From Thalassotalea sp. G2M2-11 (GTDB taxonomy: Bacteria > Pseudomonadota > Gammaproteobacteria > Enterobacterales > Alteromonadaceae): 64,000 bases of DNA. Position 1 is the stretch's first letter, and each line of letters opens with the position of its first letter. A program made the position numbers and the translations under genes. The DNA lies in the NCBI RefSeq assembly GCF_017168195.1, contig NZ_JADNYL010000002.1:558001-622000 (forward strand). Direction: 5' to 3'. The notes below the pieces were generated by a model. That model was not told where the DNA came from. It saw nothing but the letters and a program-made list of their open reading frames with translations, and searched no databases. Positions 45,855 to 55,636 of the stretch are shown here, piece by piece.

Positions 45855-46466
45855 ATGTCAAATATTGATCACCTGTTTAAAAATAACCGAGCGTGGGCCG
45901 AAAAAATCATTGAAGAAGATCCTTCATTTTTTGATACCTTAGCTCAGCAGCAAAAACCTGAATATCTCTGGATAGGTTGCTCAGATTCTCGTGTACCAGC
46001 TAATGAACTTTTAGGTATGATGCCTGGTGAAGTCTTTGTACATCGTAATATTGCCAACCAAGTGATCCATACTGATTTAAACTGCTTATCCGTTATTCAA
46101 TTTGCCGTTGATCATTTAAAAGTAAAACACATTATCGTATGTGGTCACTACGGCTGTGGTGGTGTTTTAGCTTCTATGGACGATGATAGTTATGGGTTAA
46201 TTGATAACTGGTTACGCCACATCGTAGACGTTCATCGTTTTCATAAAGAAAAGCTTGATGCAATCACGGATAACACAGAAAAGTTCAATACCTTGTGTGA
46301 GCTTAATGTCATTGAACAAGTAGCGAACGTCTGTAACACCACCATAGTAAAAAACGCTTGGAAAGCAAAACAAGAGCTTACCGTACATGGTTTTGTTTAC
46401 AATTTAGCGGATGGTATTTTAAAAGATTTAAAGGTGTCGTCAGATCAACAGTCGTTAACCAGATAA
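45855..46466 (+). CDS. can: Beta-class carbonic anhydrase
   Basis: Interconverts CO2 and bicarbonate in the cytosol, supplying bicarbonate for biosynthesis. The 203-residue protein carries the zinc ligands Cys and Asp in WIGCSDSRVPANE (C42, D44) and His and Cys in CGHYGCGGV (about H98, C101). These fit the clade of E. coli Can. It starts 18 bp after a perfect long inverted repeat and is followed by a 51-bp tandem repeat and a terminator. It is divergent from ppiC. Confidence 0.95.
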   Translation: MSNIDHLFKNNRAWAEKIIEEDPSFFDTLAQQQKPEYLWIGCSDSRVPANELLGMMPGEVFVHRNIANQVIHTDLNCLSVIQFAVDHLKVKHIIVCGHYGCGGVLASMDDDSYGLIDNWLRHIVDVHRFHKEKLDAITDNTEKFNTLCELNVIEQVANVCNTTIVKNAWKAKQELTVHGFVYNLADGILKDLKVSSDQQSLTR

Positions 46467-46478
46467 AATGATGTGAGT

Positions 46479-46590
46479 CCTGCACATGGCCGTTCTTATA
46501 CATCCATGTAACCACGACATACCGTACATCCTGTACATGGTCGTTCTTTTACGTCCATGTAACCACGACATACCGTACATCCTGTACATA
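46479..46590. repeat. 51-bp tandem repeat, two copies plus a partial third
   Basis: Copies begin at 46479 and 46530; a third start (cctgtacata) at 46581 is cut off by the terminator. The two full copies differ at only a few bases. Each contains the palindromes tacatgg...ccatgta and gtacatcctgtac. The repeat lies in the 3' region of the carbonic anhydrase transcript. On the minus strand it creates an apparent open frame with repeats of MYRMYGMSWLHG, which I judge spurious. Confidence 0.9.
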
Positions 46591-46619
46591 AAAAACCGGC
46601 TGCTCAGCCGGTTTTTTTT
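46590..46619. terminator. Bidirectional terminator between can and hpd
   Basis: GC-rich 11-bp stem (46591-46601 with 46606-46616) with a 4-base loop, bounded by an A run on the left and a run of T residues on the right. It fits termination of both the carbonic anhydrase gene and hpd. Confidence 0.9.
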
Positions 46620-46638
46620 AAAGTAACGCTTAGTTAAA

Positions 46639-47682
46639 TTATAATACGCCACGCTCTATTTGATTTAGCTCTATTGATTTAAATAACGCAGTGAAGTTAC
46701 CTTCACCAAAGCCTTTATCATCAACTCGCTGGATCATCTCGATAAAAATTGGGCCAAAGATATTCTTAGTAAAGATCTGTAATAAGTAAGAGTTCTCTTT
46801 CTGGCTATCCACCAAAATTTGATGCTCTTGAATGCGCTTATGATCTTCTTTTACCCAAGGGATACGCTTAAAGACATCGTCATAATACTCAGGTACGATA
46901 TTTAAGGTATCGATGATATCTTTATCAAGCTGATCTAAAGACCCTACTAAGTCATCAGTAATAAATGCAAGATGCTGCACACCTGGACCGTTATATTCTT
47001 CTAAATACTCATCAATTTGGTTGTTATTTGTGCCCTTACCTTCGTTAATTGGAATACAGAATTTTCCGCAAGGTGATTGTAATGCATAAGAAACCAAAGC
47101 TGACTTTTCGCCTTTAATATCAAAATAACGCACTTCGGTAAAACCAAAGACATCTTTATAGAAGTTAGCCCACTTTTCCATCGTGCCCTGATAAACATTA
47201 TTGGTCAAATGATCAACAGCCTTAAAGCCTTTGTCTTTTACCATGACAGGCTCAGCCAAGCCTTCAAAGTCTTCTTGATAAATAGTGCCTTTATCACCAA
47301 ACTTATCGATAAAATAAATTAAACTATCGCCAATCCCATAAATTGCCGGGTATGGTAATTTATTTTCTTCATGTTCCGCAGATTTAGCACCACGCTCAAT
47401 GGCTTGTTCAAACGCAAATTTAGCATCTTCTACTCGCCAGCCCATTGAACAAATTGCTGGACCATGGCTTTTAGCAAACTCGCGAGAAAAACCTTTTTGC
47501 TCGTTATTCAGTAAAAAATGAATGTCGTTTTGATTAAAGTAATCAATATCACGACCTTTAAATTTTTTCGTTTTAGAAAAACCAAAGCCATAAAAAGCTT
47601 TTTCCATAAAGTCTGAATCTGGTGTTGCGTATTCAGTAAATTCAATACCACGAAGTTTTAAAGGGTTTGTTACTTCCGTCAT
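46639..47682 (-). CDS. hpd: 4-hydroxyphenylpyruvate dioxygenase
   Basis: Converts 4-hydroxyphenylpyruvate to homogentisate in tyrosine breakdown; homogentisate can also give pyomelanin pigment. The 347-residue protein has the two-vicinal-oxygen-chelate layout, with the iron ligands in the C-terminal half: His in VDHLTNNV, His in VQHLAF and Glu in FIEMIQR. The following homogentisate dioxygenase gene, often adjacent in related genomes, is not next to it here. Two TyrR-like boxes lie upstream. It ends at a shared terminator with the carbonic anhydrase gene. Confidence 0.95.
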   Translation of the reverse strand: MTEVTNPLKLRGIEFTEYATPDSDFMEKAFYGFGFSKTKKFKGRDIDYFNQNDIHFLLNNEQKGFSREFAKSHGPAICSMGWRVEDAKFAFEQAIERGAKSAEHEENKLPYPAIYGIGDSLIYFIDKFGDKGTIYQEDFEGLAEPVMVKDKGFKAVDHLTNNVYQGTMEKWANFYKDVFGFTEVRYFDIKGEKSALVSYALQSPCGKFCIPINEGKGTNNNQIDEYLEEYNGPGVQHLAFITDDLVGSLDQLDKDIIDTLNIVPEYYDDVFKRIPWVKEDHKRIQEHQILVDSQKENSYLLQIFTKNIFGPIFIEMIQRVDDKGFGEGNFTALFKSIELNQIERGVL

Positions 47683-47770
47683 AGCTATCTCTCTTCTCTA
47701 TCAATAATGTCATTATTACTGGCTAGCAGGTGAAGAGAAAGCGCATGGCGCATCTATAAATAAGGAAGCG

Positions 47771-47788
47771 TGTAAATGAATATGTACG
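47771..47788 (-). promoter_or_regulatory. Weak TyrR-like box before hpd
   Basis: TGTAAA-N6-TGTACG, matching the TyrR consensus TGTAAA-N6-TTTACA in ten of twelve fixed positions, about 90 bp upstream of the hpd start. Regulation by TyrR is inferred; tyrR is not in the window. Confidence 0.4.
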
Positions 47789-47848
47789 TTATTTTTGGCT
47801 AAATAATTTTCGACGCTAAGTCAGCTCATATAACACCTGCACTAGTGA

Positions 47849-47866
47849 TGTAAACATAGTTGTACA
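47849..47866 (-). promoter_or_regulatory. Strong TyrR-like box before hpd
   Basis: TGTAAA-N6-TGTACA fits the TyrR consensus TGTAAA-N6-TTTACA in eleven of twelve fixed positions. It lies about 170 bp upstream of the hpd start, 78 bp from the weaker box, the kind of pair TyrR uses cooperatively. Confidence 0.5.
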
Positions 47867-47935
47867 GCCATTTTATTTAGCTAAAACTTAACGGTAAATT
47901 GAGAAGTTCTCTCTAAGAAAACAGATTAAATTCTC

Positions 47936-47964
47936 ATAAAAAAAGGCGCTATATAGCGCCTTTT
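47936..47964 (-). terminator. Terminator after deaD
   Basis: Palindrome aaggcgct-atat-agcgcctt (47943-47962) with a T run on the minus strand (complement of the A run starting at 47938). It sits just past the deaD stop. Confidence 0.85.
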
Positions 47965-47987
47965 AGTTATCATCTAAATAAAACTGC

Positions 47988-49754
47988 TTAGTTCGCGTTT
48001 CCTGTACGCTCACTACGACGAGGACGACGTTCGCTGGCAATTGGTGCTTCTGATACAGAAATCTCCAAAGCTTGGCGACGCACGCGTACACGTTTTAATT
48101 GTTTAAATGATTTATCAGGCATCCCTTTAGGTAACTGCACGTATGTGTAACGCTCATGCAAGTTAATTTGCCCAATATAACTGCTATCTAATGAAATTTC
48201 GTTCGCAATTGCACCAACGATATCACCAGGTTTTGCACCATGCTCTTTTCCAACTTCTAAACGGTATGTTTGCCAATCGATATCATTACGAACCGCTTTT
48301 GCTTTACGAGGGGCACGCTCTGCTCGACTGCCCTTCTCACCCCTAGCGTCACGACGAGTTCTGCCGTCGCGATCATTACGATCATTACGATCACTGCGAC
48401 TTTTCGCTTCTCGGCGAGGTTTTGGATCTTCTTTCGGTTGCAATGGCTGTTTTAATTGCTTCTGATACAGCAAAGCAGCCGCTAAATCTGTCATTGAAAG
48501 TTCTGATTCACTGGCCATCGCTTCAATGATTTCACGCATATTCGTTAAGTCTTTTTCTGTAACGATCGCGGCCATCTCTTGACGAGTACGCTCAATACGG
48601 GCTTTACCTATTTCTTGAATACTTGGTAATTCATAAGGTTTCACCACACCAGAAGTTAATCTTTCATAATGACGCAATGAATACATTTCTCGTGGACGAA
48701 CAAATGAAATCGCAATACCTTCACGACCAGCACGACCAGTACGGCCAATACGGTGAACATAAGCTTCATTGTCGCCAGGTAAGTCATAATTAATGACGGT
48801 TGAAATACGAGGAATATCTAAACCACGCGCCACGACATCGGTCGCCACTAAAATTGACGATTTACCCGATTTAATTTGATCAACAGTTCGTTCACGTTGC
48901 GCTTGGTTCATATCACCGTTCAGTGCTAGCGCTGGATAACCTGCACGTTCAAGCTTCTCCGCTACTTCAACAGTATCGTTTCGAGTACGGACAAAAATGA
49001 TCATCGCATCATAGTCAACCGTTTCCGCAATACGTTCTAACGCGGTAATTTTGTTAATACCGCTGACTTTCCACGCAAATTGCTCAATATTCGCTTTTGC
49101 TTTTTTAACGGCTTCAATTTTGACATGTACAGGATCTGTTAAAAAGCGATTAGCTACTTTACGGATTTGATTCGGCATAGTCGCTGAGAACAACGCCATC
49201 TGTGTAGATTCAGGTAAATGCTCTAAGATCCACTCAATATCTTCTAAAAAGCCCATGTTGAGCATTTCATCTGCTTCATCTAACACACAAAATGATAAAT
49301 TAGACAGGTTTAAGCTTTTACGGCGTAAGTGGTCCATTAATCGGCCTGGTGTGCCAACAACGACTTGAGCGCCGCGCTCTAACTGTTGAAATTGTGGTCC
49401 ATAAGATTGACCACCGTATAAGGTTGCTACACGCAATCCTTTCATATTTTTAGCGAACGTTTCAATCGCTTCAGCTACTTGAATCGCTAGTTCACGTGTT
49501 GGCGCTAACACCATCAATTGAGGCTTTTTCACTGACACATCAATTTTAGTTAGCGCAGGCAAACTAAAAGCAGCAGTTTTACCCGTACCCGTTTGGGCTT
49601 CACCAAGCACATCATAACCTTCCAATAATGATGGAATAGTTTTTACTTGGATCGGAGTTGCATTATCAAAACCTAAGGCTTTTACAGCAGATAATAAATA
49701 TTCAGGCAAGCCTAAGGCATCAAAGCCGGTTTCGGCATTGTTTACATTTAACAT
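47988..49754 (-). CDS. deaD: DEAD-box RNA helicase DeaD/CsdA
   Basis: Cold-shock and ribosome-assembly RNA helicase of 588 residues. All helicase motifs are visible: AQTGTGKT (motif I), PTRELAIQVAE (Ia), GTPGRLMDHL (Ib), VLDEADEMLNMGF (II), SATMP (III), VATDVVARGLDIP (V) and YVHRIGRTGRAGREG (VI). A C-terminal RNA-binding domain of DbpA/CsdA type (about 490-570) follows a basic Arg/Asp-rich linker (about 445-485). A leader of up to 279 bp lies between it and nuoN; long leaders are usual for deaD. It is monocistronic. Confidence 0.95.
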   Translation of the reverse strand: MLNVNNAETGFDALGLPEYLLSAVKALGFDNATPIQVKTIPSLLEGYDVLGEAQTGTGKTAAFSLPALTKIDVSVKKPQLMVLAPTRELAIQVAEAIETFAKNMKGLRVATLYGGQSYGPQFQQLERGAQVVVGTPGRLMDHLRRKSLNLSNLSFCVLDEADEMLNMGFLEDIEWILEHLPESTQMALFSATMPNQIRKVANRFLTDPVHVKIEAVKKAKANIEQFAWKVSGINKITALERIAETVDYDAMIIFVRTRNDTVEVAEKLERAGYPALALNGDMNQAQRERTVDQIKSGKSSILVATDVVARGLDIPRISTVINYDLPGDNEAYVHRIGRTGRAGREGIAISFVRPREMYSLRHYERLTSGVVKPYELPSIQEIGKARIERTRQEMAAIVTEKDLTNMREIIEAMASESELSMTDLAAALLYQKQLKQPLQPKEDPKPRREAKSRSDRNDRNDRDGRTRRDARGEKGSRAERAPRKAKAVRNDIDWQTYRLEVGKEHGAKPGDIVGAIANEISLDSSYIGQINLHERYTYVQLPKGMPDKSFKQLKRVRVRRQALEISVSEAPIASERRPRRSERTGNAN

Positions 49755-50033
49755 ATAATTTTTGTCTTCTCATGGCAGGTCAAGTTGTAAGCTAACAACG
49801 CCTGCATACATTTCGAGGAAACCACCAGGAAGACTTTAGGCACATTCATTAAGCTAGTGAAGAATCTAGCTGGGCAAGTCTATTGGGATAACCCCACATT
49901 TTAATATATTGGTCGCGTCCAAGCAGCCAATATCGAGGCGCGCATTATACAGGTGTTCAAAATAGAAGCAAGCGAATAATCAATTTTCGACCATAAAACA
50001 TCAGGTTTTACCATTAGAGAACCTTATTACAAG

Positions 50034-51485
50034 TTAAAACTCTAACAGCCAATGCCCGAGCACATCAGGGAAAATTCCCAGTAATAGGCCTAAAACAATA
50101 AATAAGCTCACCATAGAGCGGTGACCAAATGACAACAAATGATCATATTTTTTGTCAGACTGACCTTGCTCGGTAAATAAAGTGAAAACCATAGGTAAAT
50201 AATACGCCAATGCAACTCCGCTGCCTATAATAAGCGCAGCTAATAACGGCCACATTGCTTGATTGGCCGCTAAATTAATCAGATAAAACTTACCTATAAA
50301 ACCCGCTGTTAATGGAATGCCAGCAAAACTTAGCACGGCAACAATCACTAAACTTGCCAGTAAAGGACGATGCCAAAATAATCCTTGCCAATCTGCTAAA
50401 TTTACATCCTGATGCTGTTCACCTTCACTCAGACAAATAACAGTGAAAATTGACACACAAGCAATCAAATAAGTAGTTAAATAAAATAACGTACTCTGCC
50501 ATGCCATTTCAATGGCATGCACTTGATTTAATAAAACAATAATCAATAAATATCCCATATGAGCAATGGATGAATACGCTAAAATACGTTTTATTGATTG
50601 TTGCTTTAATGCCAAACTATTACCCAAAATCATTGATAAAATAGCCACGGCGGCGATGACATTAAATACCTGTTCATGTAAACCCATATAATGTTGATAA
50701 TAGGCAAAGCAACATTTGAGCAGTACCACAAAAATAGCACACTTAGAGACTGTAGCGACTAACAGAGTAACTGGAGTAGAAGCCCCCTGATAAACGTCAG
50801 GTGTCCAATAATGAAACGGCACTAAGGATAATTTAAACGCCATTCCCGAAAAAAATAAAATAAATCCTAACGGTAATAGATAATTATTAGCCAGACTAAG
50901 TGATGAAACACCAGTAATATCGGCGGAAGGAGAAAAGCTTAAAGTCCCAGTTTGCGCATAAATAAATGCAATCCCTAACAGCATAAAACTTGACGCACTG
51001 GCACTTAATATCAAGTACTTAAAGCTGCTCTCAACTGAATACTGTTGTTGCCTAAAATAGCCAACCAAGCCAACAAGCGAAATACTGAGGAGTTCAAAAC
51101 CAAGAAATAAGCTCGCAAAATGATCGCTGATAACTAAAATACTGCCACCAAGAACGGTTAACAACATTAACAAATAGTACTCATCATGCACCTCAACATC
51201 TGTTGATAAGCGCTGCATACTTAAAAATAGTGAACAGATACTAACTAAGAGGATGAGCAACAAAGCAAAGCGACCATAATCATCCACATAAAATAATTGA
51301 GTTACTGCCGTGGTTAATTGCCCAATGCCATTGAAAGTCGACACCAATGTCAGCAGCAAGGTAACTAAAGTGAAATAGGCTATCATCCGCTGACTTCGTC
51401 GCCAGGCTACCAGTAGTAACGCACCAACCGTACCCGCGGCCAAAATCAGTTGAGGCAAAAATGCGATTATCGTTTGACTATCCAT
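50034..51485 (-). CDS. nuoN: NADH-quinone oxidoreductase subunit N
   Basis: Membrane-arm antiporter-like subunit of complex I, 483 residues with about 14 hydrophobic segments. The conserved proton-channel lysine region is in the LSLVPFHYWTPDVYQGASTP segment (about 215-235). It is the last gene of the nuo operon; its ATG overlaps the nuoM stop (TAATG). No clear terminator follows in the 279 bp before deaD. Confidence 0.95.
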   Translation of the reverse strand: MDSQTIIAFLPQLILAAGTVGALLLVAWRRSQRMIAYFTLVTLLLTLVSTFNGIGQLTTAVTQLFYVDDYGRFALLLILLVSICSLFLSMQRLSTDVEVHDEYYLLMLLTVLGGSILVISDHFASLFLGFELLSISLVGLVGYFRQQQYSVESSFKYLILSASASSFMLLGIAFIYAQTGTLSFSPSADITGVSSLSLANNYLLPLGFILFFSGMAFKLSLVPFHYWTPDVYQGASTPVTLLVATVSKCAIFVVLLKCCFAYYQHYMGLHEQVFNVIAAVAILSMILGNSLALKQQSIKRILAYSSIAHMGYLLIIVLLNQVHAIEMAWQSTLFYLTTYLIACVSIFTVICLSEGEQHQDVNLADWQGLFWHRPLLASLVIVAVLSFAGIPLTAGFIGKFYLINLAANQAMWPLLAALIIGSGVALAYYLPMVFTLFTEQGQSDKKYDHLLSFGHRSMVSLFIVLGLLLGIFPDVLGHWLLEF

Positions 51486-52921
51486 TACCCGCCTCCATTG
51501 AACGTAAATTGTAAGATCACATTAGGAAAGACCCCGATGATCAGTAAAAATGCTAACAAGCTCGTTGCGATAATACGTTCACGTATCGATAAATCGATAA
51601 ACTGCTGTTTAACCGCACCATGAAAACTTGACTGGAATAACACGACACCATAAATAGCAGAACCGATGATCCCTAATGCAGCTAAAATAGTGATCACTGG
51701 AAAACGCTGAAATGCACCGATCAAACTGAAAAATTCACCAACAAAATTAGCCATACCTGGTAAACCAAATGCGGCGGCACAAAAAGCCAAACCAAAGCCC
51801 CCCATAACAGGCGCTGATTGCCAAAAGCCCCCCATTTTAGCTAAATCGCGAGAATGAATACGCGCATAGAGCATGCCAGCAAAAGCAAATAGCGCAGCAC
51901 TACTTAAACCGTGTGCCACTAATGTAATAACAGCCCCGTGAAAAGCATTCACATTAAATGAAAATAGCGCCAGCATTACAAAGCCCATATGGCTAATACT
52001 GCTATAGGCGACCAAGCGTTTAAAATCAGACTGAGCAAAGGCCATCTTAGCGCCATATAAAATACTGATCAGTGCAAGTATTGCTGCAATAGGGGCAAAT
52101 TCCTGGCTGGCTTGAGGAAATAATACAATGACAAAGCGGATCAGGCCGTAAGCACCTGTTTTTAATAACACGCCCGCAAGCAAAACACTCCCTGCGGTAG
52201 GCGCTTGAGTATGAGCATCAGGTAACCAGCTATGGACAGGAAAGGATGGTAATTTAACCGCAAAAGCAATGAAAAACCCCAGCATCAAATAACTTGCTAA
52301 TTCTTGCGGTAGCTCTAGCTTTAACCAATCCTGATATGAAAAACTTAACGAGCCCGTTTGTTGCAAGTGAAGATAAGCCATTAAGATAATGGCAATAAGC
52401 ATTAACAAACTACTAACTTGGGTAAAAATAAAAAATTTAATCGCGGCAAAGCGCCTATTTTCATGCCCCCAAATGGCGATTAATGCCGTCATAGGTAACA
52501 GCATCACTTCCCAAAAGAAAAAGAATAAGAACATATCAACCGCGGTAAATACCCCAATAATACCAGCCACGGTAAGTAATAAATTAAAGTAATAAAATCC
52601 TCTGCGATAAGTGATCTCACGCCAGGATATCAATACTGCTATTATCGACAACAAAAACGTTAACAGCAGAAGCATGATGCTTAAATGATCTAGCGCCAAT
52701 TGATAATGAATATTAAACACGGCAATCCATGTGACTTTCGTCAATTGCTGTAACTGCGCAAATTCAGTACTGGCAGCCATGACAAAAGTGATAAAACAAA
52801 CGCTAAAAAATAACAGACTAAGCAATGCTATCAATTTGGCAGAGCCTGCTTTTTTTTCTTCACTGAACCAAGCAAAACCGCCAGTTAACACTAAGCCAAC
52901 CATTAACAATGTGATGATCAT
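51485..52921 (-). CDS. nuoM: NADH-quinone oxidoreductase subunit M
   Basis: Proton-pumping membrane subunit of complex I. The ATG at 52921 overlaps the nuoL stop (ATGA) and gives 478 residues (MIITLLMVGLVLTG); the open frame extends 19 codons further inside nuoL without reason. The conserved segment KLPSFPVHSWLPDAHTQAPT with channel residues is at about 225-245. It is coupled to both neighbouring genes by overlapping stop and start codons. Confidence 0.96.
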   Translation of the reverse strand: MIITLLMVGLVLTGGFAWFSEEKKAGSAKLIALLSLLFFSVCFITFVMAASTEFAQLQQLTKVTWIAVFNIHYQLALDHLSIMLLLLTFLLSIIAVLISWREITYRRGFYYFNLLLTVAGIIGVFTAVDMFLFFFFWEVMLLPMTALIAIWGHENRRFAAIKFFIFTQVSSLLMLIAIILMAYLHLQQTGSLSFSYQDWLKLELPQELASYLMLGFFIAFAVKLPSFPVHSWLPDAHTQAPTAGSVLLAGVLLKTGAYGLIRFVIVLFPQASQEFAPIAAILALISILYGAKMAFAQSDFKRLVAYSSISHMGFVMLALFSFNVNAFHGAVITLVAHGLSSAALFAFAGMLYARIHSRDLAKMGGFWQSAPVMGGFGLAFCAAAFGLPGMANFVGEFFSLIGAFQRFPVITILAALGIIGSAIYGVVLFQSSFHGAVKQQFIDLSIRERIIATSLLAFLLIIGVFPNVILQFTFNGGG

Positions 52922-54792
52922 AATAGCCAGCCTCCAATCAATACGACTAAACCGAAAGCAAATGCCGCCGCATACCATCGCAATAAGCCATTTTGACTAA
53001 AAACCAGTACATCGCGACAAATCCGAACGTACCAAGCAATACTCATCAGCAGTTGATCGACTACATCGCGCCGATTCAACCTTGCTATACCAACAAATGG
53101 CCGAACAAATAATAATGAATAGAGCATATCAAAACCTATACCACCAAAAGACAATCGCTTAATAACATTTGTCGAAATCTGCATTTCAGCTCTGGCTAAT
53201 TCATTACTATCGCCACGGCGATAATTGGCAAAATAAAACCACGAAAATGCAATACCAATAAAAGGGGTGATAATGGCGACGGTATGTAACCATGCTGGTT
53301 CTGCAATATTTCCGTTACTGTTACTTAACTGTTCAATTGAAAATAATTCTCGTAAATCAGGGGCGAGCAATCCCCCAATTAACGACAGCAGCGCTAACGC
53401 AAGCAAAGCACCTTTTAATAACATGCTATGCGATGCATGCAGCGGCTGGTCAAAACGTGGTGTTCCCAAAAATACCAGAAAAAATAATCGACAACTGTAA
53501 ATACTGGTCAGTAATGCGCCAACAATTGCACACCACCAAAGCGTTGCTCCTGCAGTGGGTGATGACCAAAGTTCAGCAATTATCGCTTCTTTTGAGAAAA
53601 AGCCCGAGGTACCGGGAAGTGCCATCAAGCAAACCAGCCCAATAATAAATAACGTACTTTCAAACGGCAGTTTTTTTAATAGTCCCCCCATTTTGAAAAT
53701 ATTTTGTTGGTGATGAAGTGCATAAATCACAGCTCCAGCGGTTAAAAACAATAAAGCTTTAAAGAATGCATGTGTCATTAAATGAAAGATGCCTGCAGAC
53801 CATGCTCCAGCGCCTAAAGCTAACATCATGTAACCAATTTGACTCATGGTGGAATAAGCCAATACGCGTTTCATGTCCGTTTGTACAAGTGCCGAAACAC
53901 CTGCCAATAATAAGGTGATTGCCCCCACCCAAGCCACATAGTTCATCACCTCAGGTGATAACAAATACAAACCATGCATACGAGCGATTAAATACACCCC
54001 CGCTGTCACCATAGTAGCAGCATGAATTAATGCACTAACTGGGGTAGGACCGGCCATAGCATCAGGTAACCAAGTTTGTAATGGTAACTGCGCAGATTTA
54101 CCCACGGCACCACCAAGTAATAATAAGCAAATCCAATAGGCTTTATCACTGCCCACCAGCCACTGTTTTGTTGCCAATTCACTGATCTCATTAATATTGA
54201 CAGTGCCTAGTTCTCTGAATAATAAAAAGAGGCCTATCGCCATAGCAGTATCGCCAATTCGAGTCACGATGAATGCTTTACGCGCCGCTAAAACATTGCT
54301 TTTTTCTTGATACCAAAAACCAATCAATAAAAAGCTACACAGGCCAACACCTTCCCAGCCTAAATAAAGTAGTACTAGGTTATCAGCTAGTACCAATATC
54401 AACATAGCAACAATAAACAGGTTCATGTATGCCATAAACCGGCTAAAATTATTGTCTTCTTTCATATAGATACTGGCAAATAAATGAATTAGAAATCCAA
54501 CACCAGAAACAACACAAATCATTACCGCAGAAAGCGCATCAAGATAAAAACTGACATTGACACTTGATTGACCTGCACCATTATCTAGCGAAAACCATTG
54601 CCATAAATGGGCTACCATGACGCCATTTTCTGCATTGGGTAAGGTGTAAGAAAGATACAAACTAGCTAGCGCACAAATTAACATTGAACCGACACTACTT
54701 AAGGTAATTTGCAGCCACGACAGTTTTTTTCCAAAGCCTACCAAGAATATAAAACTGAGTAATGGGAAAATAGGTAACAGTGCCAGTAACAT
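52918..54792 (-). CDS. nuoL: NADH-quinone oxidoreductase subunit L
   Basis: Largest antiporter-like membrane subunit of complex I, 624 residues. It has the conserved LPLQTWLPDAMAGPTPVSAL segment (about 228-247) and QTDMKRVLAYSTMSQIGYM (about 307-325). The C-terminal lateral helix that runs along the membrane arm corresponds to the last 130 residues. It follows nuoK by 8 bp. Confidence 0.96.
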   Translation of the reverse strand: MLLALLPIFPLLSFIFLVGFGKKLSWLQITLSSVGSMLICALASLYLSYTLPNAENGVMVAHLWQWFSLDNGAGQSSVNVSFYLDALSAVMICVVSGVGFLIHLFASIYMKEDNNFSRFMAYMNLFIVAMLILVLADNLVLLYLGWEGVGLCSFLLIGFWYQEKSNVLAARKAFIVTRIGDTAMAIGLFLLFRELGTVNINEISELATKQWLVGSDKAYWICLLLLGGAVGKSAQLPLQTWLPDAMAGPTPVSALIHAATMVTAGVYLIARMHGLYLLSPEVMNYVAWVGAITLLLAGVSALVQTDMKRVLAYSTMSQIGYMMLALGAGAWSAGIFHLMTHAFFKALLFLTAGAVIYALHHQQNIFKMGGLLKKLPFESTLFIIGLVCLMALPGTSGFFSKEAIIAELWSSPTAGATLWWCAIVGALLTSIYSCRLFFLVFLGTPRFDQPLHASHSMLLKGALLALALLSLIGGLLAPDLRELFSIEQLSNSNGNIAEPAWLHTVAIITPFIGIAFSWFYFANYRRGDSNELARAEMQISTNVIKRLSFGGIGFDMLYSLLFVRPFVGIARLNRRDVVDQLLMSIAWYVRICRDVLVFSQNGLLRWYAAAFAFGLVVLIGGWLL

Positions 54793-54800
54793 TTAGCCCC

Positions 54801-55109
54801 CTATCCTTTTAATTGATTAAGATGATCAATATCAAGGGATTTAAAACGTTGCTTCATACGAATCAACAATGCTAAGCCAACAGCAACCTCAGAAGCTGCC
54901 AAACTTAAAATTAAAATAAACATCACTTGCCCATCCGCTGATTGCCAGACACTTCCGGCGCCAATAAATGCAACACCCACGGCATTTAGCATGACTTCCA
55001 AACTCATTAACATAAACAAAGTGTTTTTTCGTACCACTACACCTATAAAGCCAATAACAAATAAAATACTGGCTAAAATCAGCACATGAGTAAGAGGTAT
55101 GGTGCTCAT
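54801..55109 (-). CDS. nuoK: NADH-quinone oxidoreductase subunit K
   Basis: Small membrane subunit of complex I, 102 residues with three helices. The buried glutamates used in proton transfer are in LMSLEVMLNAVGVAF (about 36) and AASEVAVGLALL (about 72). The ATG overlaps the nuoJ stop (ATGA). Length and order match other gammaproteobacteria. Confidence 0.96.
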   Translation of the reverse strand: MSTIPLTHVLILASILFVIGFIGVVVRKNTLFMLMSLEVMLNAVGVAFIGAGSVWQSADGQVMFILILSLAASEVAVGLALLIRMKQRFKSLDIDHLNQLKG

Positions 55110-55636
55110 AAGTGCCCTCGTTGATTATCTGGTTTAGCAAAGTGATAACCAGCAACTAAGCCAGCCAATAATAAAAAAGAAGCAATTTCAACGGCCAGTA
55201 AATAAGGGCCATAGAGTAAAATTCCCACCTGCTTGGAAGTTACCACGCTACTACTCAATTGTTGCTGTATATCGGCATTATCAAGTGACACTAAGATTTC
55301 AATTAACAACAATACTGCCAACAAACATGGTCCTAGCCATATCGATAAGCCTTGGTTTTGTGGAGCATAACGAGTTTCATCTTGTTTTAAGCCGAACATC
55401 ATAATGGCGAACACAAACAAAATTAGAATTGCCCCCGCATAGACAATCACTTCAAGCCCTGCTGCAAATGGTGCTCCCATTAAATAAAAACAAACAGCTA
55501 CCGCTAGCAAAGACACAACTAAATACAACAAAGCATGTACGGTGTTTTTTTGGGTGATCACTTTTAAGCTAGCAACAATGGCGACAAGTCCTGCCAAGTA
55601 AAATAAAAGAGCAATTGGCGATAGTTGACCGATCAT
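55106..55636 (-). CDS. nuoJ: NADH-quinone oxidoreductase subunit J
   Basis: Membrane subunit of complex I, 176 residues with five helices. The segment [19 protein letters not shown] (about 62-80) contains the conserved helix 3 with its pi-bulge, which moves during coupling. It overlaps nuoI and nuoK by four bases at each end. Confidence 0.96.
   Translation of the reverse strand: MIGQLSPIALLFYLAGLVAIVASLKVITQKNTVHALLYLVVSLLAVAVCFYLMGAPFAAGLEVIVYAGAILILFVFAIMMFGLKQDETRYAPQNQGLSIWLGPCLLAVLLLIEILVSLDNADIQQQLSSSVVTSKQVGILLYGPYLLAVEIASFLLLAGLVAGYHFAKPDNQRGHL

Larger units (their letters stand above)
47683..47987. other. 305-bp region before hpd
   Basis: Holds the hpd promoter region with TyrR-like sites and, at its right end, the terminator of deaD. 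No open frame or RNA gene was recognised. Confidence 0.6.

Noticed and set aside
46479-46590. Possible CRISPR array
   Set aside because: The repeats are directly adjacent, with no unique spacers, and no cas genes are present.
46455-46652. 65-codon minus-strand open frame with repeated MYRMYGMSWLHG
   Set aside because: It is the translation of the 51-bp tandem repeat and the terminator hairpin, with no ribosome site and no protein-like pattern outside the repeat.
49755-50033. Terminator of the nuo operon after nuoN
   Set aside because: Only weak, short inverted repeats were seen (for example around 49852-49871, which lies closer to deaD), none with a T run.
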